Shown: in pieces, positions 48,666 through 63,100 of the stretch | Position numbering within the stretch: the stretch's first letter is position 1 | Layout of the letters: each line of letters opens with the position of its first letter | DNA from: Tachypleus tridentatus | Lineage: Eukaryota > Arthropoda > Merostomata > Xiphosura > Limulidae | Assembly: GCF_004210375.1 (NCBI RefSeq) | Contig: NC_134828.1 | Coordinates: 21,258,400-21,322,399 of the forward strand | Length of the DNA: 64,000 nucleotides | Direction: 5' to 3' | Program-made: the position numbers and the translations under genes | The notes under the pieces: model-generated | The model's database searches: none | The model's input: only the letters and a program-made list of their open reading frames with translations | What the model was told of the DNA's origin: nothing

Positions 48666-51600
48666 GTAATTACCTGTTGTAGTTCTTCTAACTGAATTGT
48701 TTAGGTAGTAATTACCTGTTGTAGTTCTTCTAACTGAATTGTTTAGGTAGTAATTACCTGTTGTAGTTCTTCTAACTGAATTGTTTAGGTAGTAATTACC
48801 TGTTGTAGTTCTTCTAACTGAATTGTTTAGGTAGTAATTACCTGTTGTAGTTCTTCTAACTGAATTGTTTAGGTAGTAATTACCTGTTGTAGTTCTTCTA
48901 ACTGAATTGTTTAGGTAGTAATTACCTGTTGTAGTTCTTCTAACTGAATTGTTTAGGTAGTAATTACCTGTTGTAGTTCTTCTAACTGAATTGTTTAGGT
49001 AGTAATTACCTGTTGTAGTTCTTCTAACTGAATTGTTTAGGTAGTAATTACCTGTTGTAGTTCTTCTAACTGAATTGTTTAGGTAGTAATTACCTGTTGT
49101 AGTTCTTCTAACTGAATTGTTTAGGTAGTAATTACCTGTTGTAGTTCTTCTAACTGAATTGTTTAGGTAGTAATTACCTGTTGTAGTTCTAACTGAATTG
49201 TTTAGGTAGTAATTACCTGTTGTAGTTCTTCTAACTGAATTGTTTAGGTAGTAATTACCTGTTGTAGTTCTTCTAACTGAATTGTTTAGGTAGTAATTAC
49301 CTGTTGTAGTTCTTCTAACTGAATTGTTTAGGTAGTAATTACCTGTTGTAGTTCTTCTAACTGAATTGTTTAGGTAGTAATTACCTGTTGTAGTTCTTCT
49401 AACTGAATTGTTTAGGTAGTAATTACCTGTTGTAGTTCTTCTAACTGAATTGTTTAGGTAGTAATTACCTGTTGTAGTTCTTCTAACTGAATTGTTTAGG
49501 TAGTAATTACCTGTTGTAGTTCTTCTAACTGAATTGTTTAGGTAGTAATTACCTGTTGTAGTTCTTCTAACTGAATTGTTTAGGTAGTAATTACCTGTTG
49601 TAGTTCTTCTAACTGAATTGTTTAGGTAGTAATTACCTGTTGTAGTTCTTCTAACTGAATTGTTTAGGTAGTAATTACCTGTTGTAGTTCTTCTAACTGA
49701 ATTGTTTAGGTAGTAATTACCTGTTGTAGTTCTTCTAACTGAATTGTTTAGGTAGTAATTACCTGTTGTAGTTCTTCTAACTGAATTGTTTAGGTAGTAA
49801 TTACCTGTTGTAGTTCTTCTAACTGAATTGTTTAGGTAGTAATTACCTGTTGTAGTTCTTCTAACTGAATTGTTTAGGTAGTAATTACCTGTTGTAGTTC
49901 TTCTAACTGAATTGTTTAGGTAGTAATTACCTGTTGTAGTTCTTCTAACTGAATTGTTTAGGTAGTAATTACCTGTTGTAGTTCTTCTAACTGAATTGTT
50001 TAGGTAGTAATTACCTGTTGTAGTTCTTCTAACTGAATTGTTTAGGTAGTAATTACCTGTTGTAGTTCTTCTAACTGAATTGTTTAGGTAGTAATTACCT
50101 GTTGTAGTTCTTCTAACTGAATTGTTTAGGTAGTAATTACCTGTTGTAGTTCTTCTAACTGAATTGTTTAGGTAGTAATTACCTGTTGTAGTTCTTCTAA
50201 CTGAATTGTTTAGGTAGTAATTACCTGTTGTAGTTCTTCTAACTGAATTGTTTAGGTAGTAATTACCTGTTGTAGTTCTTCTAACTGAATTGTTTAGGTA
50301 GTAATTACCTGTTGTAGTTCTTCTAACTGAATTGTTTAGGTAGTAATTACCTGTTGTAGTTCTTCTAACTGAATTGTTTAGGTAGTAATTACCTGTTGTA
50401 GTTCTTCTAACTGAATTGTTTAGGTAGTAATTACCTGTTGTAGTTCTTCTAACTGAATTGTTTAGGTAGTAATTACCTGTTGTAGTTCTTCTAACTGAAT
50501 TGTTTAGGTAGTAATTACCTGTTGTAGTTCTCTAACTGAATTGTTTAGGTAGTAATTACCTGTTGTAGTTCTTCTAACTGAATTGTTTAGGTAGTAATTA
50601 CCTGTTGTAGTTCTTCTAACTGAATTGTTTAGGTAGTAATTACCTGTTGTAGTTCTTCTAACTGAATTGTTTAGGTAGTAATTACCTGTTGTAGTTCTTC
50701 TAACTGAATTGTTTAGGTAGTAATTACCTGTTGTAGTTCTTCTAACTGAATTGTTTAGGTAGTAATTACCTGTTGTAGTTCTTCTAACTGAATTGTTTAG
50801 GTAGTAATTACCTGTTGTAGTTCTTCTAACTGAATTGTTTAGGTAGTAATTACCTGTTGTAGTTCTTCTAACTGAATTGTTTAGGTAGTAATTACCTGTT
50901 GTAGTTCTTCTAACTGAATTGTTTAGGTAGTAATTACCTGTTGTAGTTCTTCTAACTGAATTGTTTAGGTAGTAATTACCTGTTGTAGTTCTTCTAACTG
51001 AATTGTTTAGGTAGTAATTACCTGTTGTAGTTCTTCTAACTGAATTGTTTAGGTAGTAATTACCTGTTGTAGTTCTTCTAACTGAATTGTTTAGGTAGTA
51101 ATTACCTGTTGTAGTTCTTCTAACTGAATTGTTTAGGTAGTAATTACCTGTTGTAGTTCTTCTAACTGAATTGTTTAGGTAGTAATTACCTGTTGTAGTT
51201 CTTCTAACTGAATTGTTTAGGTAGTAATTACCTGTTGTAGTTCTAACTGAATTGTTTAGGTAGTAATTACCTGTTGTAGTTCTTCTAACTGAATTGTTTA
51301 GGTAGTAATTACCTGTTGTAGTTCTTCTAACTGAATTGTTTAGGTAGTAATTACCTGTTGTAGTTCTTCTAACTGAATTGTTTAGGTAGTAATTACCTGT
51401 TGTAGTTCTTCTAACTGAATTGTTTAGGTAGTAATTACCTGTTGTAGTTCTTCTAACTGAATTGTTTAGGTAGTAATTACCTGTTGTAGTTCTTCTAACT
51501 GAATTGTTTAGGTAGTAATTACCTGTTGTAGTTCTTCTAACTGAATTGTTTAGGTAGTAATTACCTGTTGTAGTTCTTCTAACTGAATTGTTTAGGTAGT

Positions 51601-52810
51601 AATTACCTGTTGTAGTTCTTCTAACTGAATTGTTTAGGTAGTAATTACCTGTTGTAGTTCTTCTAACTGAATTGTTTAGGTAGTAATTACCTGTTGTAGT
51701 TCTTCTAACTGAATTGTTTAGGTAGTAATTACCTGTTGTAGTTCTTCTAACTGAATTGTTTAGGTAGTAATTACCTGTTGTAGTTCTTCTAACTGAATTG
51801 TTTAGGTAGTAATTACCTGTTGTAGTTCTTCTAACTGAATTGTTTAGGTAGTAATTACCTGTTGTAGTTCTTCTAACTGAATTGTTTAGGTAGTAATTAC
51901 CTGTTGTAGTTCTTCTAACTGAATTGTTTAGGTAGTAATTACCTGTTGTAGTTCTTCTAACTGAATTGTTTAGGTAGTAATTACCTGTTGTAGTTCTTCT
52001 AACTGAATTGTTTAGGTAGTAATTACCTGTTGTAGTTCTTCTAACTGAATTGTTTAGGTAGTAATTACCTGTTGTAGTTCTTCTAACTGAATTGTTTAGG
52101 TAGTAATTACCTGTTGTAGTTCTTCTAACTGAATTGTTTAGGTAGTAATTACCTGTTGTAGTTCTTCTAACTGAATTGTTTAGGTAGTAATTACCTGTTG
52201 TAGTTCTTCTAACTGAATTGTTTAGGTAGTAATTACCTGTTGTAGTTCTTCTAACTGAATTGTTTAGGTAGTAATTACCTGTTGTAGTTCTTCTAACTGA
52301 ATTGTTTAGGTAGTAATTACCTGTTGTAGTTCTTCTAACTGAATTGTTTAGGTAGTAATTACCTGTTGTAGTTCTTCTAACTGAATTGTTTAGGTAGTAA
52401 TTACCTGTTGTAGTTCTTCTAACTGAATTGTTTAGGTAGTAATTACCTGTTGTAGTTCTTCTAACTGAATTGTTTAGGTAGTAATTACCTGTTGTAGTTC
52501 TTCTAACTGAATTGTTTAGGTAGTAATTACCTGTTGTAGTTCTTCTAACTGAATTGTTTAGGTAGTAATTACCTGTTGTAGTTCTTCTAACTGAATTGTT
52601 TAGGTAGTAATTACCTGTTGTAGTTCTTCTAACTGAATTGTTTAGGTAGTAATTACCTGTTGTAGTTCTTCTAACTGAATTGTTTAGGTAGTAATTACCT
52701 GTTGTAGTTCTTCTAACTGAATTGTTTAGGTAGTAATTACCTGTTGTAGTTCTTCTAACTGAATTGTTTAGGTAGTAATTACCTGTTGTAGTTCTTCTAA
52801 CTGAATTGTT
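48666..52810. repeat. Near-perfectly homogeneous array block
   Basis: About 98 consecutive monomers, all of the TTTAGG type. The only changes noticed are small deletions in the TTCTTC tract near 49188, 50531 and 51243. The last TTTGGG monomer before it is at about 48660. Confidence 0.8.
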
Positions 52811-55800
52811 TAGGTAGTACCTGTTGTAGTTCTTCTAACTGAATTGTTTGTAGTTACCTGTTGTAGTTCTAACTGAATTGTTTAGGTAGTAATTACCTGT
52901 TGTAGTTCTTCTAACTGAATTGTTTAGGTAGTAATTACCTGTTGTAGTTCTTCTAACTGAATTGTTTAGGTAGTAATTACCTGTTGTAGTTCTTCTAACT
53001 GAATTGTTTAGGTAGTAATTACCTGTTGTAGTTCTTCTAACTGAATTGTTTAGGTAGTAATTACCTGTTGTAGTTCTTCTAACTGAATTGTTTAGGTAGT
53101 AATTACCTGTTGTAGTTCTCTAACTGAATTGTTTAGGTAGTAATTACCTGTTGTAGTTCTTCTAACTGAATTGTTTAGGTAGTAATTACCTGTTGTAGTT
53201 CTTCTAACTGAATTGTTTAGGTAGTAATTACCTGTTGTAGTTCTTCTAACTGAATTGTTTAGGTAGTAATTACCTGTTGTAGTTCTTCTAACTGAATTGT
53301 TTAGGTAGTAATTACCTGTTGTAGTTCTTCTAACTGAATTGTTTAGGTAGTAATTACCTGTTGTAGTTCTTCTAACTGAATTGTTTAGGTAGTAATTACC
53401 TGTTGTAGTTCTTCTAACTGAATTGTTTAGGTAGTAATTACCTGTTGTAGTTCTTCTAACTGAATTGTTTAGGTAGTAATTACCTGTTGTAGTTCTTCTA
53501 ACTGAATTGTTTAGGTAGTAATTACCTGTTGTAGTTCTTCTAACTGAATTGTTTAGGTAGTAATTACCTGTTGTAGTTCTTCTAACTGAATTGTTTAGGT
53601 AGTAATTACCTGTTGTAGTTCTTCTAACTGAATTGTTTAGGTAGTAATTACCTGTTGTAGTTCTTCTAACTGAATTGTTTAGGTAGTAATTACCTGTTGT
53701 AGTTCTTCTAACTGAATTGTTTAGGTAGTAATTACCTGTTGTAGTTCTTCTAACTGAATTGTTTAGGTAGTAATTACCTGTTGTAGTTCTTCTAACTGAA
53801 TTGTTTAGGTAGTAATTACCTGTTGTAGTTCTTCTAACTGAATTGTTTAGGTAGTAATTACCTGTTGTAGTTCTTCTAACTGAATTGTTTAGGTAGTAAT
53901 TACCTGTTGTAGTTCTTCTAACTGAATTGTTTAGGTAGTAATTACCTGTTGTAGTTCTTCTAACTGAATTGTTTAGGTAGTAATTACCTGTTGTAGTTCT
54001 TCTAACTGAATTGTTTAGGTAGTAATTACCTGTTGTAGTTCTTCTAACTGAATTGTTTAGGTAGTAATTACCTGTTGTAGTTCTTCTAACTGAATTGTTT
54101 AGGTAGTAATTACCTGTTGTAGTTCTTCTAACTGAATTGTTTAGGTAGTAATTACCTGTTGTAGTTCTTCTAACTGAATTGTTTAGGTAGTAATTACCTG
54201 TTGTAGTTCTTCTAACTGAATTGTTTAGGTAGTAATTACCTGTTGTAGTTCTTCTAACTGAATTGTTTAGGTAGTAATTACCTGTTGTAGTTCTTCTAAC
54301 TGAATTGTTTAGGTAGTAATTACCTGTTGTAGTTCTTCTAACTGAATTGTTTAGGTAGTAATTACCTGTTGTAGTTCTTCTAACTGAATTGTTTAGGTAG
54401 TAATTACCTGTTGTAGTTCTTCTAACTGAATTGTTTAGGTAGTAATTACCTGTTGTAGTTCTTCTAACTGAATTGTTTAGGTAGTAATTACCTGTTGTAG
54501 TTCTTCTAACTGAATTGTTTAGGTAGTAATTACCTGTTGTAGTTCTAACTGAATTGTTTAGGTAGTATTACCTGTTGTAGTTCTTCTAACTGAATTGTTT
54601 AGGTAGTAATTACCTGTTGTAGTTCTTCTAACTGAATTGTTTAGGTAGTAATGTACCTGTTGTAGTTCTTCTAACTGAATTGTTTAGGTAGTAATTACCT
54701 GTTGTAGTTCTTCTAACTGAATTGTTTAGGTAGTAATTACCTGTTGTAGTTCTTCTAACTGAATTGTTTAGGTAGTAATTACCTGTTGTAGTTCTTCTAA
54801 CTGAATTGTTTAGGTAGTAATTACCTGTTGTAGTTCTTCTAACTGAATTGTTTAGGTAGTAATTACCTGTTGTAGTTCTGAATTGTTTAGGTAGTAATTC
54901 TAACTGAATTGTTTAGGTAGTAATTACCTGTTGTAGTTCTCTAACTGAATTGTTTAGGTAGTAATTACCTGTTGTAGTTCTTCTAACTGAATTGTTTAGG
55001 TAGTAATTACCTGTTGTAGTTCTTCTAACTGAATTGTTTAGGTAGTAATTACCTGTTGTAGTTCTTCTAACTGAATTGTTTAGGTAGTAATTACCTGTTG
55101 TAGTTCTTCTAACTGAATTGTTTAGGTAGTAATTACCTGTTGTAGTTCTTCTAACTGAATTGTTTAGGTAGTAATTACCTGTTGTAGTTCTTCTAACTGA
55201 ATTGTTTAGGTAGTAATTACCTGTTGTAGTTCTTCTAACTGAATTGTTTAGGTAGTAATTACCTGTTGTAGTTCTTCTAACTGAATTGTTTAGGTAGTAA
55301 TTACCTGTTGTAGTTCTTCTAACTGAATTGTTTAGGTAGTAATTACCTGTTGTAGTTCTTCTAACTGAATTGTTTAGGTAGTAATTACCTGTTGTAGTTC
55401 TTCTAACTGAATTGTTTAGGTAGTAATTACCTGTTGTAGTTCTTCTAACTGAATTGTTTAGGTAGTAATTACCTGTTGTAGTTCTTCTAACTGAATTGTT
55501 TAGGTAGTAATTACCTGTTGTAGTTCTTCTAACTGAATTGTTTAGGTAGTAATTACCTGTTGTAGTTCTTCTAACTGAATTGTTTAGGTAGTAATTACCT
55601 GTTGTAGTTCTTCTAACTGAATTGTTTAGGTAGTAATTACCTGTTGTAGTTCTTCTAACTGAATTGTTTAGGTAGTAATTACCTGTTGTAGTTCTTCTAA
55701 CTGAATTGTTTAGGTAGTAATTACCTGTTGTAGTTCTTCTAACTGAATTGTTTAGGTAGTAATTACCTGTTGTAGTTCTTCTAACTGAATTGTTTAGGTA

Positions 55801-57199
55801 GTAATTACCTGTTGTAGTTCTCTAACTGAATTGTTTAGGTAGTAATTACCTGTTGTAGTTCTTCTAACTGAATTGTTTAGGTAGTAATTACCTGTTGTAG
55901 TTCTTCTAACTGAATTGTTTAGGTAGTAATTACCTGTTGTAGTTCTTCTAACTGAATTGTTTAGGTAGTAATTACCTGTTGTAGTTCTTCTAACTGAATT
56001 GTTTAGGTAGTAATTACCTGTTGTAGTTCTTCTAACTGAATTGTTTAGGTAGTAATTACCTGTTGTAGTTCTTCTAACTGAATTGTTTAGGTAGTAATTA
56101 ACTGAATTGTTTAGGTAGTAATTACCTGTTGTAGTTCTTCTAACTGAATTGTTTAGGTAGTAATTACCTGTTGTAGTTTCTAACTGAATTGTTTAGGTAG
56201 TAATTACCTGTTGTAGTTCTTCTAACTGAATTGTTTAGGTAGTAATTACCTGTTGTAGTTCTTCTAACTGAATTGTTTAGGTAGTAATTACCTGTTGTAG
56301 TTCTTCTAACTGAATTGTTTAGGTAGTAATTACCTGTTGTAGTTCTTCTAACTGAATTGTTTAGGTAGTAATTACCTGTTGTAGTTCTTCTAACTGAATT
56401 GTTTAGGTAGTAATTACCTGTTGTACTTCTAACTGAATTGTTTGTTGTAGTTCTTCTAACTGAATTGTTTAGGTAGTAATTACCTGTTGTAGTTCTTCTA
56501 ACTGAATTGTTTAGGTAGTAATTACCTGTTGTAGTTCTTCTAACTGAATTGTTTAGGTAGTAATTACCTGTTGTAGTTCTTCTAACTGAATTGTTTAGGT
56601 AGTAATTACCTGTTGTAGTTCTTCTAACTGAATTGTTTAGGTAGTAATTACCTGTTGTACCTGTTGTAGTTCTTCTAACTGAATTGTTTAGGTAGTAATT
56701 ACCTGTTGTAGTTCTTCTAACTGAATTGTTTAGGTAGTAATTACCTGTTGTAGTTCTTCTAACTGAATTGTTTAGGTAGTAATTACCTGTTGTAGTTCTT
56801 CTAACTGAATTGTTTAGGTAGTAATTACCTGTTGTAGTTCTTGTAACTGAATTGTTTAGGTAGTAATTACCTGTTGTAGTTCTTCTAACTGAATTGTTTA
56901 GGTAGTAATTACCTGTTGTAGTTCTTCTAACTGAATTGTTTAGGTAGTAATTACCTGTTGTAGTTCTTCTAACTGAATTGTTTAGGTAGTAATTACCTGT
57001 TGTAGTTCTTCTAACTGAATTGTTTAGGTAGTAATTACCTGTTGTAGTTCTTCTAACTGAATTGTTTAGGTAGTAATTACCTGTTGTAGTTCTCTAACTG
57101 AATTGTTTAGGTAGTAATTACCTGTTGTAGTTCTTCTAACTGAATTGTTTAGGTAGTAATTACCTGTTGTAGTTCTTCTAACTGAATTGTTTAGGTAGT

Positions 57200-60100
57200 A
57201 ATTACTTGTTGTAGTTTCTCTAACTGAATTGTTTAGGTAGTAATTACCTGTTGTGGTTCTTCTAACTGAATTGTTTAGGTAGTAATTACCTGTTGTAGTT
57301 TCTCTAACTGAATTGTTTAGGTAGTAAATACCTGTTGTAGTTCTTCTAACTGAATTGTTTAGGTAGTAATTACCTGTTGTAGTTCTTCTAACTGAATTGT
57401 TTAGGTAGTAATTACCTGTTGTAGTTCTCTAACTGAATTGTTTAGGTAGTAATTACCTGTTGTAGTTCTTCTAACTGAATTGTTTAGGTAGTAATTACCT
57501 GTTGTAGTTTCTCTAACTGAATTGTTTAGGTAGTAAATACCTGTTGTAGTTCTTCTAACTGAATTGTTTAGGTAGTAATTACCTGTTGTAGTTCTTCTAA
57601 CTGAATTGTTTAGGTAGTAATTACCTGTTGTAGTTTCTCTAACTGAATTGTTTAGGTAGTAATTACCTGTTGTAGTTCTTCTAACTGAATTGTTTAGGTA
57701 GTAATTACCTGTTGTAGTTCTCTAACTGAATTGTTTAGGTAGTAATTACCTGTTGTAGTTCTTCTAACTGAATTGTTTAGGTAGTAATTACCTGTTGTAG
57801 TTCTTCTAACTGAATTGTTTAGGTTGTAATTACCTGTTGTAGTTCTTCTAACTGAATTGTTTAGGTAGTAATTACCTGTTGTAGTTCTTATAACTGAATT
57901 GTTTAGGTAGTAATTACCTGTTGTAGTTCTTCTAACTAAATTGTTAAAGTAGTAATTACCTGTTGTAGTTTCTCTAACTGAATTGTTTAGGTAGTAATTA
58001 CCTGTTGTAGTTCTTCTAACTGAATTGTTTAGGTAGTAATTACCTGTTGTAGTTCTTCTAACTGAATTGTTTAGGTAGTAATTACCTGTTGTAGTTTCTA
58101 ACTGAATTGTTTAGGTAGTAATTACCTGTTGTAGTTCTTCTAACTGAATTGTTTAGGTAGTAATTACCTGTTGTAGTTCTAACTGAATTGTTTAGGTAGT
58201 AATTACCTGTTGTAGTTCTTCTAACTGAATTGTTTAGGTAGTAATTACTTGTTGTAGTTCTTCTAACTGAATTGTTTAGGTAGTAATTACCTGTTGTAGT
58301 TCTAACTGAATTGTTTAGGTAGTAATTACCTGTTGTAGTTCTTCTAACTGAATTGTTTAGGTAGTAATTACCTGTTGTAGTTCTTCTAACTGAATTGTTT
58401 AGGTAGTAATTACCTGTTGTAGTTCTCTAACTGAATTGTTTAGGTAGTAATTACCTGTTGTAGTTCTTCTAACTGAATTGTTTAGGTAGTAATTACCTGT
58501 TGTAGTTCTTCTAACTGAATTGTTTAGGTAGTAATTACCTGTTGTAGTTCTTCTAACTGAATTGTTTAGGTAGTAATTACCTGTTGTAGTTCTTCTAACT
58601 GAATTGTTTAGGTAGTAATTACCTGTTGTAGTTCTAACTAAATTGTTTAGGTAGTAATTACCTGTTGTGGTTTCTTTAACTGAATTGTTTAGGTAGTAAT
58701 TACCTGTTGTAGTTCTTCTAACTGAATTGTTTAGGGTAGTAATTACCTGTTGTAGTTCTTTTAACTGAATTGTTTAGGTAGTAATTACCTGTTGTAGTTC
58801 TTCTAACTGAATTGTTTAGGTAGTAATTACCTGTTGTAGTTTCTCTAAATGAATTGTTTAGGTTGTAAATACCTGTTGTAGTTCTTATAACTGAATTGTT
58901 TAGGTAGTAATTTCCTGTTGTGGTTCTTCTAACTGAATTGTTTAGGTAGTAATTTCCTATTGTAGTTCTCTAACTGAATTGTTTAGGTAGTAATTACCTG
59001 TTGTGGTTCTTCTAACTGAATTGTTTAGGTAGTAATTACCTGTTGTAGTTCTCTAACTGAATTGTTTAGGTTGTAAATACCTGTTGTAGTTCTTCTAACT
59101 GAATTGTTTAGGTAGTAATTACCTGTTGTAGTTCTTCTAACTGAATTGTTTAGGTAGTAATTACCTGTTGTAGTTTCTCTAACTGAATTGTTTAGGTAGT
59201 AATTACCTGTTGTAGTTCTTCTAACTGAATTGTTTAGGTAGTAATTACCTGTTGTAGTTTCTCTAACTGAATTGTTTAGGTAGTAATTACCTGTTGTAGT
59301 TCTTCTAACTGAATTGTTTAGGTAGTAATTACCTGTTGTAGTTCTTCTAACTGAATTGTTTAGGTTATAAATACCTATTGTAGTTCTTCTAACGAAATTA
59401 TTTAGGTAGTAATTACCTGTTGTAGTTCTTCTAACTGAATTGTTTAGGTAGTAATTACCTGTTGTAGATCTAACTAAATTGTTTAGGTAGTAATTACCTG
59501 TTGTGGTTTCTTTAAATGAATTGTTTAGGTAGTAATTACCTGTTGTAGTTCTTATAACTGAATTGTTTAGGTAGTAATTACCTGTTGTAGTTCTTCTAAC
59601 TGAATTGTTTAGGTAGTAATTACCTGTTGTAGTTCTAACTGAATTGTTTAGGTAGTAATTACCTGTTGTAGTTCTTCTAACTGAATTGTTTAGGTAGTAA
59701 TTACCTGTTGTAGTTCTAACTGAATTGTTTAGGTAGTAATTACCTGTTGTAGTTCTTCTAACTGAATTGTTTAGGTAGTAATTACCTGTTGTAGTTCTTC
59801 TAACTGAATTGTTTAGGTAGTAATTACCTGTTGTAGTTCTAACTAAATTGTTTAGGTAGTAATTACCTGTTGTAGTTCTTCTAACTGAATTGTTTAGGTA
59901 GTAATTACCTGTTGTAGTTCTTCTAACTGAATTGTTTAGGTAGTAATTACTTGTTGTAGTTCTTATAACTGAATTGTTTAGGTAGTAATTACCTGTTGTA
60001 GTTCTTCTAACTGAATTGTTTAGGTAGTAATTACCTGTTGTAGTTCTTCTAACTGAATTGTTTAGGTTGTAAATACCTGTTGTAGTTCTTCTAACGAATT

Positions 60101-63100
60101 GTTTAGGTAGTAATTACCTGTTGTAGTTCTTCTAACTGAATTGTTTAGGTAGTAATTACCTGTTGTAGTTCTAACTAAATTGTTTAGGTAGTAATTACCT
60201 GTTGTAGTTCTTTAAATGAATTGTTTAGGTAGTAATTACCTGTTGTAGTTCTTCTAACTGAATTGTTTAGGTAGTAATTACCTGTTGTAGTTCTTTTAAC
60301 TGAATTGTTTAGGTAGTAATTACCTGTTGTAGTTCTTCTAACTGAATTGTTTAGGTAGTAATTACCTGTTGTAGTTCTTCTAACTGAATTGTTTAGGTAG
60401 TAAATACCTGTTGTAGTTCTTCTAACTGAATTGTTTAGGTAGTAATTACTTGTTGTAGTTCTTCTAACTGAATTGTTTAGGTAGTAATTACCTGTTGTAG
60501 TTCTAACTAAATTGTTTAGGTAGTAATTACCTGTTGTGGTTTCTTTAAATGAATTGTTTAGGTAGTAATTACCTGTTGTAGTTCTTATAACTGAATTGTT
60601 TAGGTAGTAATTACCTGTTGTAGTTCTTCTAACTGAATTGTTTAGGTAGTAATTACCTGTTGTAGTTCTAACTAAATTGTTTAGGTAGTAATTACCTGTT
60701 GTAGTTCTTCTAACTGAATTGTTTAGGTAGTAATTACCTGTTGTAGTTCTTCTAACTGAATTGTTTAGGTAGTAATTACCTGTTGTAGTTCTTCTAACTG
60801 AATTGTTTAGGTAGTAATTACCTGTTGTAGTTCTTCTAACTGAATTGTTTAGGTAGTAATTACCTGTTGTAGTTCTTCTAACTGAATTGTTTAGGTAGTA
60901 ATTACCTGTTGTAGTTCTTCTAACTGAATTGTTTAGGTAGTAATTACCTGTTGTAGTTCTTCTAACTGAATTGTTTAGGTAGTAATTACCTGTTGTAGTT
61001 CTTCTAACTGAATTGTTTAGGTAGTAATTACCTGTTGTAGTTCTTCTAACTGAATTGTTTAGGTAGTAATTACCTGTTGTAGTTCTTCTAACTGAATTGT
61101 TTAGGTAGTAATTACCTGTTGTAGTTCTAACTAAATTGTTTAGGTAGTAATTACTTATTGTAGTTCTTCTAACTGAATTGTTTAGGTAGTAATTACCTGT
61201 TGTAGTTCTAACTGAATTGTTTAGGTAGTAATTACCTGTTGTAGTTCTTATAACTGAATTGTTTAGGTAGTAATTACCTGTTGTAGTTCTTATAACTGAA
61301 TTGTTTAGGTAGTAATTACCTGTTGTAGTTCTTCTAACTGAATTGTTTAGGTAGTAATTACCTGTTGTAGTTTCTCTAAGTGAATTGTTTAGGTTGTAAA
61401 TACCTGTTGTAGTTCTAACGAAATTGTTTAGGTAGTAATTACCTGTTGTAGTTCTTCTAACTGAATTGTTTAGGTAGTAATTACCTGTTGTAGTTCTCTA
61501 ACTGAATTGTTTAGGTAGTAATTACCTGTTGTGGTTCTTCTAACTGAATTGTTTAGGTAGTAATTACCTGTTGTAGTTTCTCTAACTGAATTGTTTAGGT
61601 AGTAATTTCCTGTTGTGGTTCTTCTAACGAAATTGTTTAGGTAGTAATTACCTGTTGTAGTTCTTCTAACTGAATTGTTTAGGTAGTAATTACCTGTTGT
61701 TGTAGTTCTCTAACTGAATTGTTTAGGTAGTAATTACCTGTTGTGGTTCTTCTAACTGAATTGTTTAGGTAGTAATTACCTGTTGTAGTTTCTCTAACTG
61801 AATTGTTTAGGTTGTAAATACCTGTTGTAGTTCTTCTAACTGAAATTGTTTAGGTAGTAATTACCTGTTGTAGTTCTTCTAACTGAATTGTTTAGGTAGT
61901 AATTACCTGTTGTAGTTTCTCTAACTGAATTGTTTAGGTAGTAATTACCTGTTGTAGTTCTTCTAACTGAATTGTTTAGGTAGTAATTACTTGTTGTAGT
62001 TCTTCTAACTGAATTGTTTAGGTAGTAATTACCTGTTGTAGTTCTTCTAACTGAATTGTTTAGGTAGTAATTACCTGTTGTAGTTCTTCTAACTGAATTG
62101 TTTAGGTTGTAAATACCTGTTGTAGTTCTTCTAACGAAATTGTTTAGGTAGTAATTACCTGTTGTAGTTCTTCTAACTGAATTGTTTAGGTAGTAATTAC
62201 CTGTTGTAGATCTAACTAAATTGTTTAGGTAGTAATTACCTGTTGTGGTTTCTTTAACTGAATTGTTTAGGTAGTAATTACCTGTTGTAGTTCTTATAAC
62301 TGAATTGTTTAGGTAGTAATTACCTGTTGTAGTTCTTATAACTGAATTGTTTAGGTAGTAATTACCTGTTGTAGTTCTAACTGAATTGTTTAGGTAGTAA
62401 TTACCTGTTGTAGTTCTTCTAACTGAATTGTTTAGGTAGTAATTACCTGTTGTAGTTCTAACTGAATTGTTTAGGTAGTAATTACCTGTTGTAGTTCTTC
62501 TAACTGAATTGTTTAGGTAGTAATTACCTGTTGTAGTTCTTCTAACTGAATTGTTTAATTAGTAATTACCTGTTGTAGATCTAACGAAATTGTTTAGGTA
62601 GTAATTACCTGTTGTAGTTCTTCTAACTGAATTGTTTAGGTAGTAATTACCTGTTGTAGTTCTTCTAACTGAATTGTTTAGGTAGTAATTACCTGTTGTA
62701 GTTCTTCTAACTGAATTGTTTAGGTAGTAATTACCTGTTGTAGTTCTTCTAACTGAATTGTTTAGGTAGTAATTACCTGTTGTAGTTCTTCTAACTGAAT
62801 TGTTTAGGTTGTAAATACCTGTTGTAGTTCTAACGAAATTGTTTAGGTAGTAATTACCTGTTGTAGTTCTTCTAACTGAATTGTTTAGGTAGTAATTACC
62901 TGTTGTAGATCTAACTAAATTGTTTAGGTAGTAATTACCTGTTGTGGTTTCTTTAAATGAATTGTTTAGGTAGTAATTACCCGTTGTAGTTCTTATAACT
63001 GAATTGTTTAGGTAGTAATTACCTGTTGTAGTTCTTTTAACTGAATTGTTTAGGTAGTAATTACCTGTTGTAGTTCTTCTAACTGAATTGTTTAGGTAGT

